NCBI RefSeq assembly: GCF_029714945.1
Contig: NZ_CP121634.1
Location: 3,245,001 to 3,309,000 of the forward strand
Length of the DNA stretch: 64,000 nt
Direction: 5' to 3'
From: Bradyrhizobium sp. CIAT3101
GTDB taxonomy: Bacteria > Pseudomonadota > Alphaproteobacteria > Rhizobiales > Xanthobacteraceae
Shown: positions 30,936-39,103 of the stretch, in pieces
How the letters are laid out: each line of letters begins with the position of its first letter
Numbering within the stretch: the stretch's first letter is position 1
Translations under genes and position numbers: made by a program
The notes under the pieces: model-generated
Databases searched by the model: none
What the model was told of the DNA's origin: nothing
The model's input: the letters and a program-made list of their open reading frames with translations, nothing else

Positions 30936-31436
30936 ATGGCAGAGAATGAAGCGGAAGGCGGCGGAGCCGCCGAAGGCGCGGAAGCCGCTGCCCCCAAAAG
31001 CAAGTTCAAGCTGATCCTGATCATCGTCGGCGCGCTGGTCGTGCTCGGCGGCGGCGCCGCAACCTGGTTCCTGTTCTTCCGTCATGGTGAAGACGAGCAT
31101 CATGCCGAGGTCGCTCCCCCGCCGAAGCCGCCGGCCTTCGTCGAAGTGCCCGACATGATGGTCAACCTCGCCGGTGCGCCCGGCGAGCGCGTGCAATATC
31201 TCAAGCTCAAGATCGTGCTCGAGCTGAAGGAAGAGAAGCAGATCGAGGCGATCAAGCCGTCGATGCCGCGGGTCACCGACATCTTCCAGACCTATGTGCG
31301 CGAGCTCCGCTCCTCCGACCTCAACGGCTCCGCCGGCGTCTTCCGCCTCAAGGAAGAGCTGACCAAGCGCGTCAACGCCGCAGTCGCGCCGATCCAGGTC
31401 AGCGCGGTGCTGTTCAAGGAAGTCGTGCTCCAGTGA
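30936..31436 (+). CDS. fliL: FliL, flagellar basal body-associated stator protein
   Basis: 166 residues. Short charged cytoplasmic N-terminus, one membrane helix at ~26-48 (FKLILIIVGALVVLGGGAATWFLF), a His/Pro-rich linker, then the periplasmic FliL domain: VEVPDMMVNLAGAPGERVQYLKLKIVLELKEEKQIEAI and RPSDLNGSAG-like region to VLFKEVVLQ. FliL surrounds the MotAB stator and supports torque. First gene of fliL-fliM-32665-motE, starting 29 bp before fliM. Confidence 0.95.
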   Translation: MAENEAEGGGAAEGAEAAAPKSKFKLILIIVGALVVLGGGAATWFLFFRHGEDEHHAEVAPPPKPPAFVEVPDMMVNLAGAPGERVQYLKLKIVLELKEEKQIEAIKPSMPRVTDIFQTYVRELRSSDLNGSAGVFRLKEELTKRVNAAVAPIQVSAVLFKEVVLQ

Positions 31437-31465
31437 CGGTTCAGAGAAGGTAACGGGCTAGCGTC

Positions 31466-32668
31466 ATGGCCGGCAACGAGCAGATGGACCAGGATGCGAT
31501 TGCCGCCCAATGGGAGGCGTCGCTCGATTCCGAGGATCCCGCAGAGGCCGCGAAGGCTGCTGCCGAAAACGAACTCTCGGAGACCATGGCCCTGCAATGG
31601 GCGGCCATGGTCGAGGACGGCAGCCGCGATCTCGGCAACGGCAAGAACTCGGGCGAGCGGGTGCTGTCGCAGGAGGAGATCGACAATCTCCTCGGCTTCA
31701 CCGTCGGTGACGTCACGCTCGACGACCATTCCGGCATCCGCGCGATCATCGATTCGGCGATGGTCTCCTACGAGCGTCTGCCGATGCTCGAAATCGTCTT
31801 CGACCGCCTGGTGCGGTTGCTGACGACCTCCTTGCGCAATTTCACCTCCGACAACGTCGAAGTCTCGCTCGACCGCATCACCTCGGTGCGTTTCGGCGAC
31901 TACATGAACTCGATCCCGCTGCCCGCCGTGCTCTCGGTCTTCAAGGCCGAGGAGTGGGACAATTTCGGCATGGCGACGGTCGATTCCAGCCTGATCTACT
32001 CGATGATCGACGTGCTGCTCGGCGGCCGCCGCGGCTCGAGCCAGCTCCGCATCGAGGGCCGGCCCTACACCACGATCGAGACCGAGCTGGTCAAGCGCCT
32101 GGTCGAGGTGGTGCTGGCCGATGCCGAGCAGGCGTTCCGGCCGCTGTCGCCGGTGACCTTCACGATCGACCGGCTCGAGACCAATCCGCGCTTCGCCGCG
32201 ATCAGCCGTCCCGCCAACGCCGCGATCCTGGTGCGCCTGCGCATCGACATGGAAGATCGCGGCGGCAACATCGAACTGCTGCTGCCTTACGCGACCATCG
32301 AACCGATCCGGGCCGTCCTGCTCCAGATGTTCATGGGCGAAAAGTTCGGCCGCGACCCGATCTGGGAAGGCCATTTCGCCACCGAGATCGTGCAGGCCGA
32401 GATTTCCGTCGACGCCGTGCTCTACGAGGCCGACATTCCGCTCAAGCAGCTGATGCGGCTGAAGGTCGGCGACACGCTGCCGCTCGACATGCGCGCCGAT
32501 GCCAACGTCACCGTGCGCTGCGGCGACGTCACGATCACCGAAGGACGCATGGGCCGGGTCGGGGAACGCGTTGCGATCCGCGTGACGAAACCCTTGCGCA
32601 AGCCAAGTACGACACTTGCGATGTTCGAGAAGGTGGACGAACAGAACAAGCTGATGGAGGCCCCATGA
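31466..32668 (+). CDS. fliM: FliM, flagellar motor switch protein
   Basis: 400 residues. The N-terminal ~60 residues are longer than in E. coli, with LSQEEIDNLLGF at ~71-82; the usual CheY-P-binding LSQxEIDxLL peptide is thus internal and not at the very start. The CheC-like middle domain follows (LEIVFDRLVRLLTTSLRNFTSDNVEVSLDRI, SLIYSMIDVLLGGRRG, PLSPVTFTIDRLETNPRFA) and then the C-terminal SpoA domain (LKQLMRLKVGDTLPLDM). FliM links FliG and FliN in the C ring and reverses or stops rotation when CheY-P binds. Its stop overlaps the next start (ATGA). Confidence 0.96.
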   Translation: MAGNEQMDQDAIAAQWEASLDSEDPAEAAKAAAENELSETMALQWAAMVEDGSRDLGNGKNSGERVLSQEEIDNLLGFTVGDVTLDDHSGIRAIIDSAMVSYERLPMLEIVFDRLVRLLTTSLRNFTSDNVEVSLDRITSVRFGDYMNSIPLPAVLSVFKAEEWDNFGMATVDSSLIYSMIDVLLGGRRGSSQLRIEGRPYTTIETELVKRLVEVVLADAEQAFRPLSPVTFTIDRLETNPRFAAISRPANAAILVRLRIDMEDRGGNIELLLPYATIEPIRAVLLQMFMGEKFGRDPIWEGHFATEIVQAEISVDAVLYEADIPLKQLMRLKVGDTLPLDMRADANVTVRCGDVTITEGRMGRVGERVAIRVTKPLRKPSTTLAMFEKVDEQNKLMEAP

Positions 32669-33111
32669 ACCACTCTCTGGGAATGGCGATCGAGACGTTG
32701 GTGGCTATCCTGCTAATGCTCACGATCGGCTACTGCATCCTGCTCAACAAGCGGCTGACGCGGCTGAAGGCGGACGAGCATTCGCTGAAGGCTGTGATCG
32801 GCGAGCTCATCACCGCGACCGAGATCGCCGAGCGCGCGATCGGCGGGCTCAAGCTCGCGGTGCGCGACGTCAACGAGAATCTCGGCAGCCAGCTTGCCGC
32901 CGCCACGCAGATGTCCGACCAGCTCCACAAGCAGCTCGGCGAAGCCGACAACGTGGTGCGTCGCCTCTCCAAGATCGCGATCGCGGCGCGCCCCGTCACG
33001 AATCCGGAAGCCGCGGCCGCCCCGGTCGCCAAGCCGTCGGCGGCGAAGGCGGTGGCCGCTGCCGCCGAAGCGTTCTCCGAGCGCCGAAGGTCCAACGGTC
33101 TCGCCGCATAA
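32665..33111 (+). CDS. Small membrane protein in the fliL-fliM operon (DUF6468-type)
   Basis: 148 residues. The start overlaps the fliM stop, so the two are translationally coupled. One membrane helix at ~7-26 (MAIETLVAILLMLTIGYCILL), then a coiled-coil stretch ~28-110 (LKAVIGELITATEIAERAIGGLKLAVRDVNENL), and an Ala/Pro-rich tail. It looks like a membrane-tethered cytoplasmic coiled coil. From memory, alphaproteobacterial fliM operons carry such a protein (DUF6468). Its role is unknown; a structural or anchoring part near the switch or stator would fit. Confidence 0.8.
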   Translation: MNHSLGMAIETLVAILLMLTIGYCILLNKRLTRLKADEHSLKAVIGELITATEIAERAIGGLKLAVRDVNENLGSQLAAATQMSDQLHKQLGEADNVVRRLSKIAIAARPVTNPEAAAAPVAKPSAAKAVAAAAEAFSERRRSNGLAA

Positions 33112-33120
33112 AGTCAGGGT

Positions 33121-33879
33121 ATGAAGTCCTTTCGTAACATCCGCGTCATTCCGGTCGTCCTGGTTGCGGTCGCAGGTCTCGCCACACTGAAAGTGGCGGG
33201 GCTCGTGATCAATGGCGGCTATGTCTTCGACTACCAGCCGAAGCAGGTGAAGAAGTCCTGGGCGCAGGAGAATTTGAATTTTCCCGGGGGCGAGGACCCT
33301 GACATCACCGGCTCCACGCATGGCGCGCCGAAGGAAGCGCCGAAGCCGGCCGCGCCCGAAACCAAGTTCGAGGGCACCCCGGTCAAGATGGACGAAGCCC
33401 AGCCGCAGGTCTCGGCCTCGGAGCGCGCGATCCTGGAACGGTTGCAGGCGCGCCGCCAGGAGATCGAGTCCCGTCAGCGCGAGATCGATATCCGCGAGAG
33501 CCTTTTGAAGTCGGCCGAGAAGCGCATCGAGGACAAGGTCGAGGAGATGAAAGCGGTGGAATCCCGCATCACCGCGACCCAGGCCGAGCAGAAGGCCGCC
33601 GAGGCCCAGCGCTTGAAGGGCCTCGTGACCATGTATGAGGGCATGAAGCCCAAGGACGCGGCGCGGGTGTTCGACCGGTTGGAAATGGGTGTGCTGATCG
33701 AGATCGCCTCGGCGATCGCCCCGCGCAAGATGTCCGACATCCTGGGACTGATGTCGTCGGAAGCGGCCGAGCGGCTGACCGTCGAAATGGCCCGCCGCGC
33801 CAATGGGGGCGGCGATCAGGCTGCCTCCGCCAGTGATCTTCCCAAGATCGACGGCAAGCCGACGCAAAAGCCGAATTGA
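33121..33879 (+). CDS. motE: MotE-like periplasmic motility protein
   Basis: 252 residues. An N-terminal hydrophobic segment (~9-30) serves as signal or anchor. A Pro/Glu-rich linker is followed by a long coiled coil (~100-175; ILERLQARRQEIESRQREIDIRESLL), then a MgtE-N-like helical domain: VTMYEGMKPKDAARVFDRLEMGVLIEIASAIAPRKMSDILGLM. This domain order is that of MotE/FliG-like proteins of alphaproteobacteria. In Sinorhizobium MotE is a periplasmic chaperone for MotC. Last gene of the fliL-fliM operon, 9 bp after the previous stop. Confidence 0.82.
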   Translation: MKSFRNIRVIPVVLVAVAGLATLKVAGLVINGGYVFDYQPKQVKKSWAQENLNFPGGEDPDITGSTHGAPKEAPKPAAPETKFEGTPVKMDEAQPQVSASERAILERLQARRQEIESRQREIDIRESLLKSAEKRIEDKVEEMKAVESRITATQAEQKAAEAQRLKGLVTMYEGMKPKDAARVFDRLEMGVLIEIASAIAPRKMSDILGLMSSEAAERLTVEMARRANGGGDQAASASDLPKIDGKPTQKPN

Positions 33880-33936
33880 GGGCTCGAGAGGCGCGGAGCG
33901 CGAGAAGGCGACATTGACACCGTCGCCCTGCGGGCA

Positions 33937-36678
33937 TCACACGATCAGATCGTGCGGTACGAGGGCGTGAGTTGAGCCTGGCCCGTGAGCTGGATCAATG
34001 TGCAGCGGGGACAGTTCAGGCATCGGCGCCGCCCCGAATCCATGGACTACGCCGGCATGTTCGTGATGACCGGACGGGTCCGAGGGATCATCCAATCCTG
34101 CGCCGGACCCTGATCGGTGGTCACGCAAAGCGCCATCCTCGGTGGCGTGGGGTTCGGCCGCCGCGTGTCTCGGCTCGGGCGCAAGGACACCCGAACCGTC
34201 TGGGGCTGGCTGCTTGAAATGAAATGAGTCCCCGAGGCGAACCCAGGCAACACGAGGAAGGTCGTTCTCGCCTGTCGGGTCCCGGTGATGTTGCTCGAGC
34301 AACTGATTTTCATGGTGTGACGTCTCGATGGGACCTGTGCCGGAATGGATGCTGCGGTCGACGCCGAGAGCCGTCAGGTCGATGCGCTCAGAGTCTATCT
34401 TGAATCCAGAGACGATATCAGGGCGCGCCGCACCGGGATTTGATGTCGAGGCAAAGACGAAATGGTCGTCTCTGGAACTACTGGCAAGAAGATTCCGCTC
34501 GTATCCGCCAGAACGGGCATCGCAACTGTCCTGTGAACTGATCTTGCCATCATCCGGACTTTCGCCGGAGACAGCGGTGTCACCGGTGCGCGCGTCGTGG
34601 GTGCTCGCAGCCACCGTCTGAACGGCGGCAAAACCATCTGCAGCCGTATTGTCTTCGGGGATCGCGGCAGCATGGGGCGGGGCGGCGGCATCGTGAGCTG
34701 CCGCGTGACCGAAATGGTCGCGATCGTCGGCACCGTGGATTGTGATCGCTATCGTCTGTTCCGTGCCATCGATGGTGGTGACCGCGAAGGTGTCGGTCAA
34801 TGTGTCACAGGAAGAAAGCGCCTTTACGGCGCAGTTGGTGGTATCGAGCGTGTAGGTCCACACGCCGGCGGCGGTCATCGTGAAGGTGCCGTAGCCGCCC
34901 GCGCTCCGCGTCGCACAAGTGACCGGCGTGAATGTGTTGGGCGGGTTGTCGACGTCGGTGTCGGTCAGTCTGCCGCTCGCCGTCGGCTTGCCTCGTTCCT
35001 CGCAGTCGGGCTCGGTCACCGAGCCTGTGGTGCAGCCGCGGATGATGGCGGGATCGTTCGTGCCGTGGATGGTGATCGTCACCACCTGCGCGGTGCCGTC
35101 GATGGTGGTCACCGTGAAGGTGTCCGTCAGGGTATCGCAGGCGTTCAGCGCCTGGACGGCGCAATTTGCGTTGTCGAGCAGGTAGGTCCAGACACCGTCT
35201 GCCGTCATCTGGAAGCTGCCATAACCGTGGTCGCTCACCTTTGGCGAGGTCACCGGCGTGAAGCTGTCGGGAGTATTGTCGACATCCGTATCGGTGAGCC
35301 TGCCGGTTGCGGTCGGTGTCCCGCGCGTCCCATACGCGGCTTCCGTTACGGTGCCGGTCGCCGTCCCGGAGATGATGGCAGCATCGTTGGAGCCGTTGAT
35401 CGTGATGGTAATCAACTGCGGGGTCCCGCCGATGCTCGTCACCGTAAAAGTGTCGGTCAGCGTCTGGCCAATGTTCAACGCCTGGACTGCGCTGTTGGAT
35501 TGATCGAGCGTGTAGGCCCAGACGCCATCGGCGGTCATCGTGAAAGTGCCGTAGCCGTGTGCACTCGGCGTCGGCGAATTGACGGCCGTGAAAGTGTTGG
35601 CGGGGTCGTCGACATCGACATCCGAGAGCTTGCCGGTCGTGACGGATGATCCGGACGAGGCATTGGCGACGCCGCCGGATTCGATCGATGTGCCGGTCGT
35701 TATGCCGGAGATGATCGCCGCGTCGTCGACCCCATTGATGTTGATCGTGAAGACCTGCTGTGCCGAAAGCGACCCGTCTGACACGGCGATCACAAAGCTA
35801 TCGGTGGTCGACGTCTTCAGCGCGTTGATCGCGTCATTGTCGGGAACGAAGGCATAGGCGCCAGTCGTACTGTTCAGATAAAGCGTGCCATAAGCGCTGG
35901 TCTTCGATACGTCGTAGGTTGCTCCATCCAGCACGGTATTGCCCGGAGCGCCTCCGCTGATGGCGAAAGTCAGCGCGGCGTTGGAGCTGGAGCTGCTGGC
36001 GCTGAACGTTCCCCTCGTTGCGGTGAAGACGTCGAACACGGCCGTGTCGAGTTCAAGCGGGGGCGCCTGAGCATTCAAGGTCGGCGGCGTCTTCACGATC
36101 ATGATCTCGGGCATCATGATGACGGGCACCGCTGGCAGTGCGTTCGGCGCCGCGGGTGCGTCGGGCGCTATGAAATGGATCGGCTCCAGCGGCAGGGATT
36201 TGACGAACGGAGGGGTGCCGGACCCGTGCGTGCCATATCCCTTCGCGAAATTTTCGAGCGCCTCTTGCTGGACCGCCCGCAGCTCCTCCATGCGCGTCGC
36301 GCTGTTGTCGAGCTGGTTCACGGAAACCCCGGAGCCGACCTTACTCAGCACGACCGTTTGTCCGGGATCCTCGACGATGATGTGCCGCGGGATGGCCTCC
36401 TTGGTGGTGAGCTCGAACGCGCCGTGCGCAAGGTCCTTGTACGCAATCGTATCGTCGTCGAGGAACGTTACGTTCGGGTCTGCCGCCTCGACCTCTTTGA
36501 TCATCGAGAGGAGCAATGCCGTGAGCGACAGCATCCCGAAGCCCCCGGCAGAGGCCCGCTCACGAATCTGGGTAGCGGGCGCATCAAGAGCGCCGCTCGT
36601 CGCGGTCCTCACTTGGCGGTGCGGGGCCGCGGCGGCTTCGCGCTCGTCCCCGTGCCTTGCAGTGGACGTGCCGAACAT
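33937..36678 (-). CDS. VCBS-repeat secreted protein, probable type I secretion substrate/adhesin
   Basis: 913 residues, no Sec signal. N-terminal ~250 residues have no recognisable domain. From ~215 there are about four VCBS-type beta repeats of ~100 residues, each with TGxLSDVDVDxPxNTFTxV, YGTFTMTADGVWxYTLDxxN and TLTDTFTVTxxDGTxQxITITIxGxNDxA. The C-terminal region contains DDHFVFASTSNPGAARPDIVSGFKIDSERIDLTALG, the layout of type I-secreted proteins, and ends in the short LIV typical of such signals. Odd: the last two repeats carry seven cysteines (for example NCAVQALNACDTL) where the earlier repeats have Ser/Gly; T1SS adhesins almost always lack Cys. It interrupts the flagellar cluster on the opposite strand. 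Likely a surface adhesin. Confidence 0.8.
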   Translation of the reverse strand: MFGTSTARHGDEREAAAAPHRQVRTATSGALDAPATQIRERASAGGFGMLSLTALLLSMIKEVEAADPNVTFLDDDTIAYKDLAHGAFELTTKEAIPRHIIVEDPGQTVVLSKVGSGVSVNQLDNSATRMEELRAVQQEALENFAKGYGTHGSGTPPFVKSLPLEPIHFIAPDAPAAPNALPAVPVIMMPEIMIVKTPPTLNAQAPPLELDTAVFDVFTATRGTFSASSSSSNAALTFAISGGAPGNTVLDGATYDVSKTSAYGTLYLNSTTGAYAFVPDNDAINALKTSTTDSFVIAVSDGSLSAQQVFTININGVDDAAIISGITTGTSIESGGVANASSGSSVTTGKLSDVDVDDPANTFTAVNSPTPSAHGYGTFTMTADGVWAYTLDQSNSAVQALNIGQTLTDTFTVTSIGGTPQLITITINGSNDAAIISGTATGTVTEAAYGTRGTPTATGRLTDTDVDNTPDSFTPVTSPKVSDHGYGSFQMTADGVWTYLLDNANCAVQALNACDTLTDTFTVTTIDGTAQVVTITIHGTNDPAIIRGCTTGSVTEPDCEERGKPTASGRLTDTDVDNPPNTFTPVTCATRSAGGYGTFTMTAAGVWTYTLDTTNCAVKALSSCDTLTDTFAVTTIDGTEQTIAITIHGADDRDHFGHAAAHDAAAPPHAAAIPEDNTAADGFAAVQTVAASTHDARTGDTAVSGESPDDGKISSQDSCDARSGGYERNLLASSSRDDHFVFASTSNPGAARPDIVSGFKIDSERIDLTALGVDRSIHSGTGPIETSHHENQLLEQHHRDPTGENDLPRVAWVRLGDSFHFKQPAPDGSGVLAPEPRHAAAEPHATEDGALRDHRSGSGAGLDDPSDPSGHHEHAGVVHGFGAAPMPELSPLHIDPAHGPGSTHALVPHDLIV

Positions 36679-37067
36679 TGTTCAACCCCGATTGCCCAAA
36701 CAGTCGGCCTCAGCCGTCGCCGTACCTTGGCCGGCTTGCCGCGTCACGCGATCGGGAACAGTTTTGTGCCGGCAACGTCAGTCAGGCCCGCTAAAGGCCG
36801 TGGTCTCCGAGAATTCCGCCCAGGCGGATCACGGCAGAACTGCTGTCGTTTGCCGGACGCCACGGCTTTGAGAAAAGCTGTTTGAAATTGCCGGGCGCGG
36901 ATAGTGGCTCTTTTGGGCACCGCGATCAGCCATTCGGATTAAGCCGGAATAACCATTTTGACTGTCGTGGCTTGTTGTGACGGGTCTGCCATGATGCGCG
37001 ATGGCTTCACCGACGCTGTCCGAGCCGTTCGGATGCTCAAGGACGATATCTTCTAGAGGAGGAAGCC
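36679..37067. other. Divergent intergenic region, adhesin/FecR gene
   Basis: 389 bp between two divergent genes. It must hold promoters for both, but I see no CtrA box, sigma-54 element, palindrome or repeat. The only clear signal is the strong ribosome site GAGGAGGAAG just before ATG 37068. Confidence 0.5.
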
Positions 37068-37715
37068 ATGGGCACTCGTGCAACGATTATTCTCGTGGCA
37101 GGTCTCGTCCTCGCGCAGGCCGCCTGCGCAGTCCACGCGCAGAGCGATTCTCCGCGTCGTGCCGTGCTGGACTCGGCGTCAACGCCAATCGGGAAAGTTG
37201 TGACGGCCGATGGCTCGGTCATCATCGAGCATGCGGGTGCCGCCATTGTCCAGGCAAACGTCGCGGGCGACGCCATCCAGACGAAGATCGGAGATCCCGT
37301 CTATTCGGGCGATGTGGTCCGAACCGGTGCCGACGGACGGGTCGGCATCAACTTTGTCGATGGAACTTCGTTCAACCTGTCGAGCAACGCCCACATGACG
37401 CTGGACGAATATGTCTACGACCCGACTGGGAAGTCCAATTCGACGGTTTTCAATCTGACTCGGGGGACGTTCGTTTTTGTCGCCGGCCAGGTTGCGAAGA
37501 CCGGCGACATGAAGATCGAAACGCCGGTTGCCACGATGGGCATTCGAGGCACCACACCTCACGTCGAAATCTCGGACGACGGAACCACCAGGTTCTCTAC
37601 TCTCATCGAAGAGGGCAAGAACAAATATACGAAGAGGTCCGGCGCAGCGGGGGCGCCGAAAGCCGAGCAAAGGGTCGAGCACAGGCTCAATCTGAACATT
37701 TGCCGCGGCTGCTAG
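37068..37715 (+). CDS. FecR-domain periplasmic protein
   Basis: 215 residues. Signal peptide to about residue 25 (VLAQAACAVHAQ). The FecR domain covers ~40-165: GKVVTADGSVIIEHAG, GDPVYSGDVVRTGADGRVGINFVDGTSFNLSSNAHMTLDEYVYDP, LTRGTFVFVAGQVAKTGDMKIETPVATMGIRGTT. There is no FecA-type cytoplasmic helix or sigma factor nearby, so this belongs to the secreted FecR group often found beside large repeat adhesins and calcium-binding surface proteins. It ends in NICRGC, a short Cys-rich tail. Divergent from the VCBS protein gene, which also gained cysteines. Confidence 0.85.
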   Translation: MGTRATIILVAGLVLAQAACAVHAQSDSPRRAVLDSASTPIGKVVTADGSVIIEHAGAAIVQANVAGDAIQTKIGDPVYSGDVVRTGADGRVGINFVDGTSFNLSSNAHMTLDEYVYDPTGKSNSTVFNLTRGTFVFVAGQVAKTGDMKIETPVATMGIRGTTPHVEISDDGTTRFSTLIEEGKNKYTKRSGAAGAPKAEQRVEHRLNLNICRGC

Positions 37716-37766
37716 AATTGGTGCTAACCGTGCCATCGCCAGATCTCAGAAGATCGGGAGCCTGAC

Positions 37767-38630
37767 ATGGAAGCAAGGTCCTCCATCGCTGAAGGCGGAA
37801 TCGCACTTGTCGTCTTGCTGTTGGTCGGCCTGCCGGTCGCAGCCCAGAACGCCAAGGTGAAGGACAGCTATCTCAGCAAGATCGAATTATGCAACGGGAC
37901 CGGTGCCACCCCGCTCGATGCCCGGATCGACGCCTGCACGGCTTTCATAGAGGCGCGTCAAGGTCCGACCACAGCGCTGGCCATCGCCTATAACAATCGC
38001 GGCAACGCCTACACCGCAAGGGGCGACTACGACAGGGCGCTCCGCGATTTCGATCAGTCGATCACACTCAATCCGACATACGCGAAGGCTTTCAACAACC
38101 GCGGCGTGGCTCATCTGAGGCAAGGCGAATTTGAACTCGCGATCGAAGCCTTTGATGGTGCGATCAAGCTCGATCCCGGCTACGGCGCTGCCTTCGTCAA
38201 CCGCGCCGGAGCCTATCTGAAGAAGAAGGACCACCAGCGCGCGGCGCGCGACTACGACGAGGCAATTCGTCTCCAGCCCGACCTGCAGTCCGCATGGAGC
38301 GGACGATGCTGGACCCGGGCGGTTCTCGGCGCCTGGCAGGCGGCGCTGGAGGATTGCGACAGAGCGCTTCAATCGGGATCGACCAGCGCTGCCGTGTACG
38401 ATTCGCGCGGACTGATCCACCTGAAGATGGGTGAATTCGGCGCCGCGATCGACGACTACAATTCTGCCCTGCGAGCTGCCCCGGCATTGGCCAGCGCGCT
38501 TTTTGGCCGCGGGCTTGCCAAACTGAAGCAAGGCGACGGGGTTGGCGGGGATGCCGACATTTCGGCAGCCAAGACAATTCAGGGGAACATCGGCGACGAG
38601 TTCACACGTTTTGGCGTCGTTTCCGACTGA
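37767..38630 (+). CDS. Secreted tetratricopeptide-repeat protein
   Basis: 287 residues. Signal peptide ~1-28 (GIALVVLLLVGLPVAAQ). From ~50 onward there are about six TPR units, each with the NRGxAY...G/YDxALxDFDxxIxLxP pattern (NNRGNAYTARGDYDRALRDF, NNRGVAHLRQGEFELAIEAF, VNRAGAYLKKKDHQRAARDY). TPR proteins build protein-binding scaffolds; here in the periplasm. Starts 51 bp after the FecR gene and is probably co-transcribed with it. The partner is unknown; the neighbouring FecR and adhesin genes suggest envelope or secretion duties. Confidence 0.85.
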   Translation: MEARSSIAEGGIALVVLLLVGLPVAAQNAKVKDSYLSKIELCNGTGATPLDARIDACTAFIEARQGPTTALAIAYNNRGNAYTARGDYDRALRDFDQSITLNPTYAKAFNNRGVAHLRQGEFELAIEAFDGAIKLDPGYGAAFVNRAGAYLKKKDHQRAARDYDEAIRLQPDLQSAWSGRCWTRAVLGAWQAALEDCDRALQSGSTSAAVYDSRGLIHLKMGEFGAAIDDYNSALRAAPALASALFGRGLAKLKQGDGVGGDADISAAKTIQGNIGDEFTRFGVVSD

Positions 38631-38666
38631 GTTGGCCTGGTCACGCGGAACGAATCGGAGGTGAAT

Positions 38667-38858
38667 ATGGATGCAAGGTTCGCGCTCATTCGAGCTCACG
38701 ACAGCATTCGCCGCTATCAGCGGTTGTTGAACACGCAGCTGACGGATCTCGAGCGTGAGTACATCGAGAGTCGAATCTCGGAAGAGCGATCGACCATGCA
38801 GTCAGTTCGCGAAGCGCGAGGCGAGATAAGTTTCTTGCCGGCCAATGGTGGCGCTTGA
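38667..38858 (+). CDS. Small protein of unknown function (63 aa)
   Basis: 63 residues from ATG 38667, preceded by the strong site GGAGGTG; a GTG two codons earlier lies inside that site. Helical and charged: RFALIRAHDSIRRYQRLLNT, then LTDLEREYIESRISEERS and VREAREISF-like end. No membrane segment. I recall many similar short ORFs in Bradyrhizobium genomes but no function. It starts 36 bp after the TPR gene and may be the last gene of that operon. Confidence 0.65.
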   Translation: MDARFALIRAHDSIRRYQRLLNTQLTDLEREYIESRISEERSTMQSVREARGEISFLPANGGA

Positions 38859-38913
38859 TTGGCCGTCTTTTTGTGCCCACGCGGCCGATGACGGTGCGCG
38901 CGACGACGGGGCG

Positions 38914-38930
38914 TTAACACCTCCTTAACC
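38914..38930 (+). promoter_or_regulatory. CtrA box 1 upstream of the 1261-aa TPR gene
   Basis: TTAA-N7-TTAACC, perfect full site, 190 bp before ATG 39104. Confidence 0.6.
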
Positions 38931-39020
38931 CATTGCTCCCCCAGATTCCGTACGCGAACGTCTCGGTCCACGAGCAGGGCGTCGCGTCACCCTGTGCCCA
39001 ATCAAGTCCTCATTACAGCA

Positions 39021-39035
39021 TTAACAAGTCCTTAA
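39021..39035 (+). promoter_or_regulatory. CtrA box 2 upstream of the 1261-aa TPR gene
   Basis: TTAA-N7-TTAA, perfect full site, ~70 bp before ATG 39104. Two full sites before one gene is the strongest CtrA signal in the window. Confidence 0.62.
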
Positions 39036-39103
39036 TTGGCAAAACCTACAGTCGACGGCACGGGCCGGCGCCAGTGCCGGCATGACTCGTCGAACCGGAA
39101 GAA

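Noticed and set aside
33352..35649. Long plus-strand frames opposite the VCBS gene (for example 34597-35649)
   Set aside because: The minus-strand frame has clear repeat domains; the plus frames have no motif and repeat only because the DNA repeats.
36101..36885. Plus-strand frames of 236-256 residues opposite the VCBS gene's 5' end
   Set aside because: Ser/Arg-rich shadow of the real frame, no ribosome site or motif.
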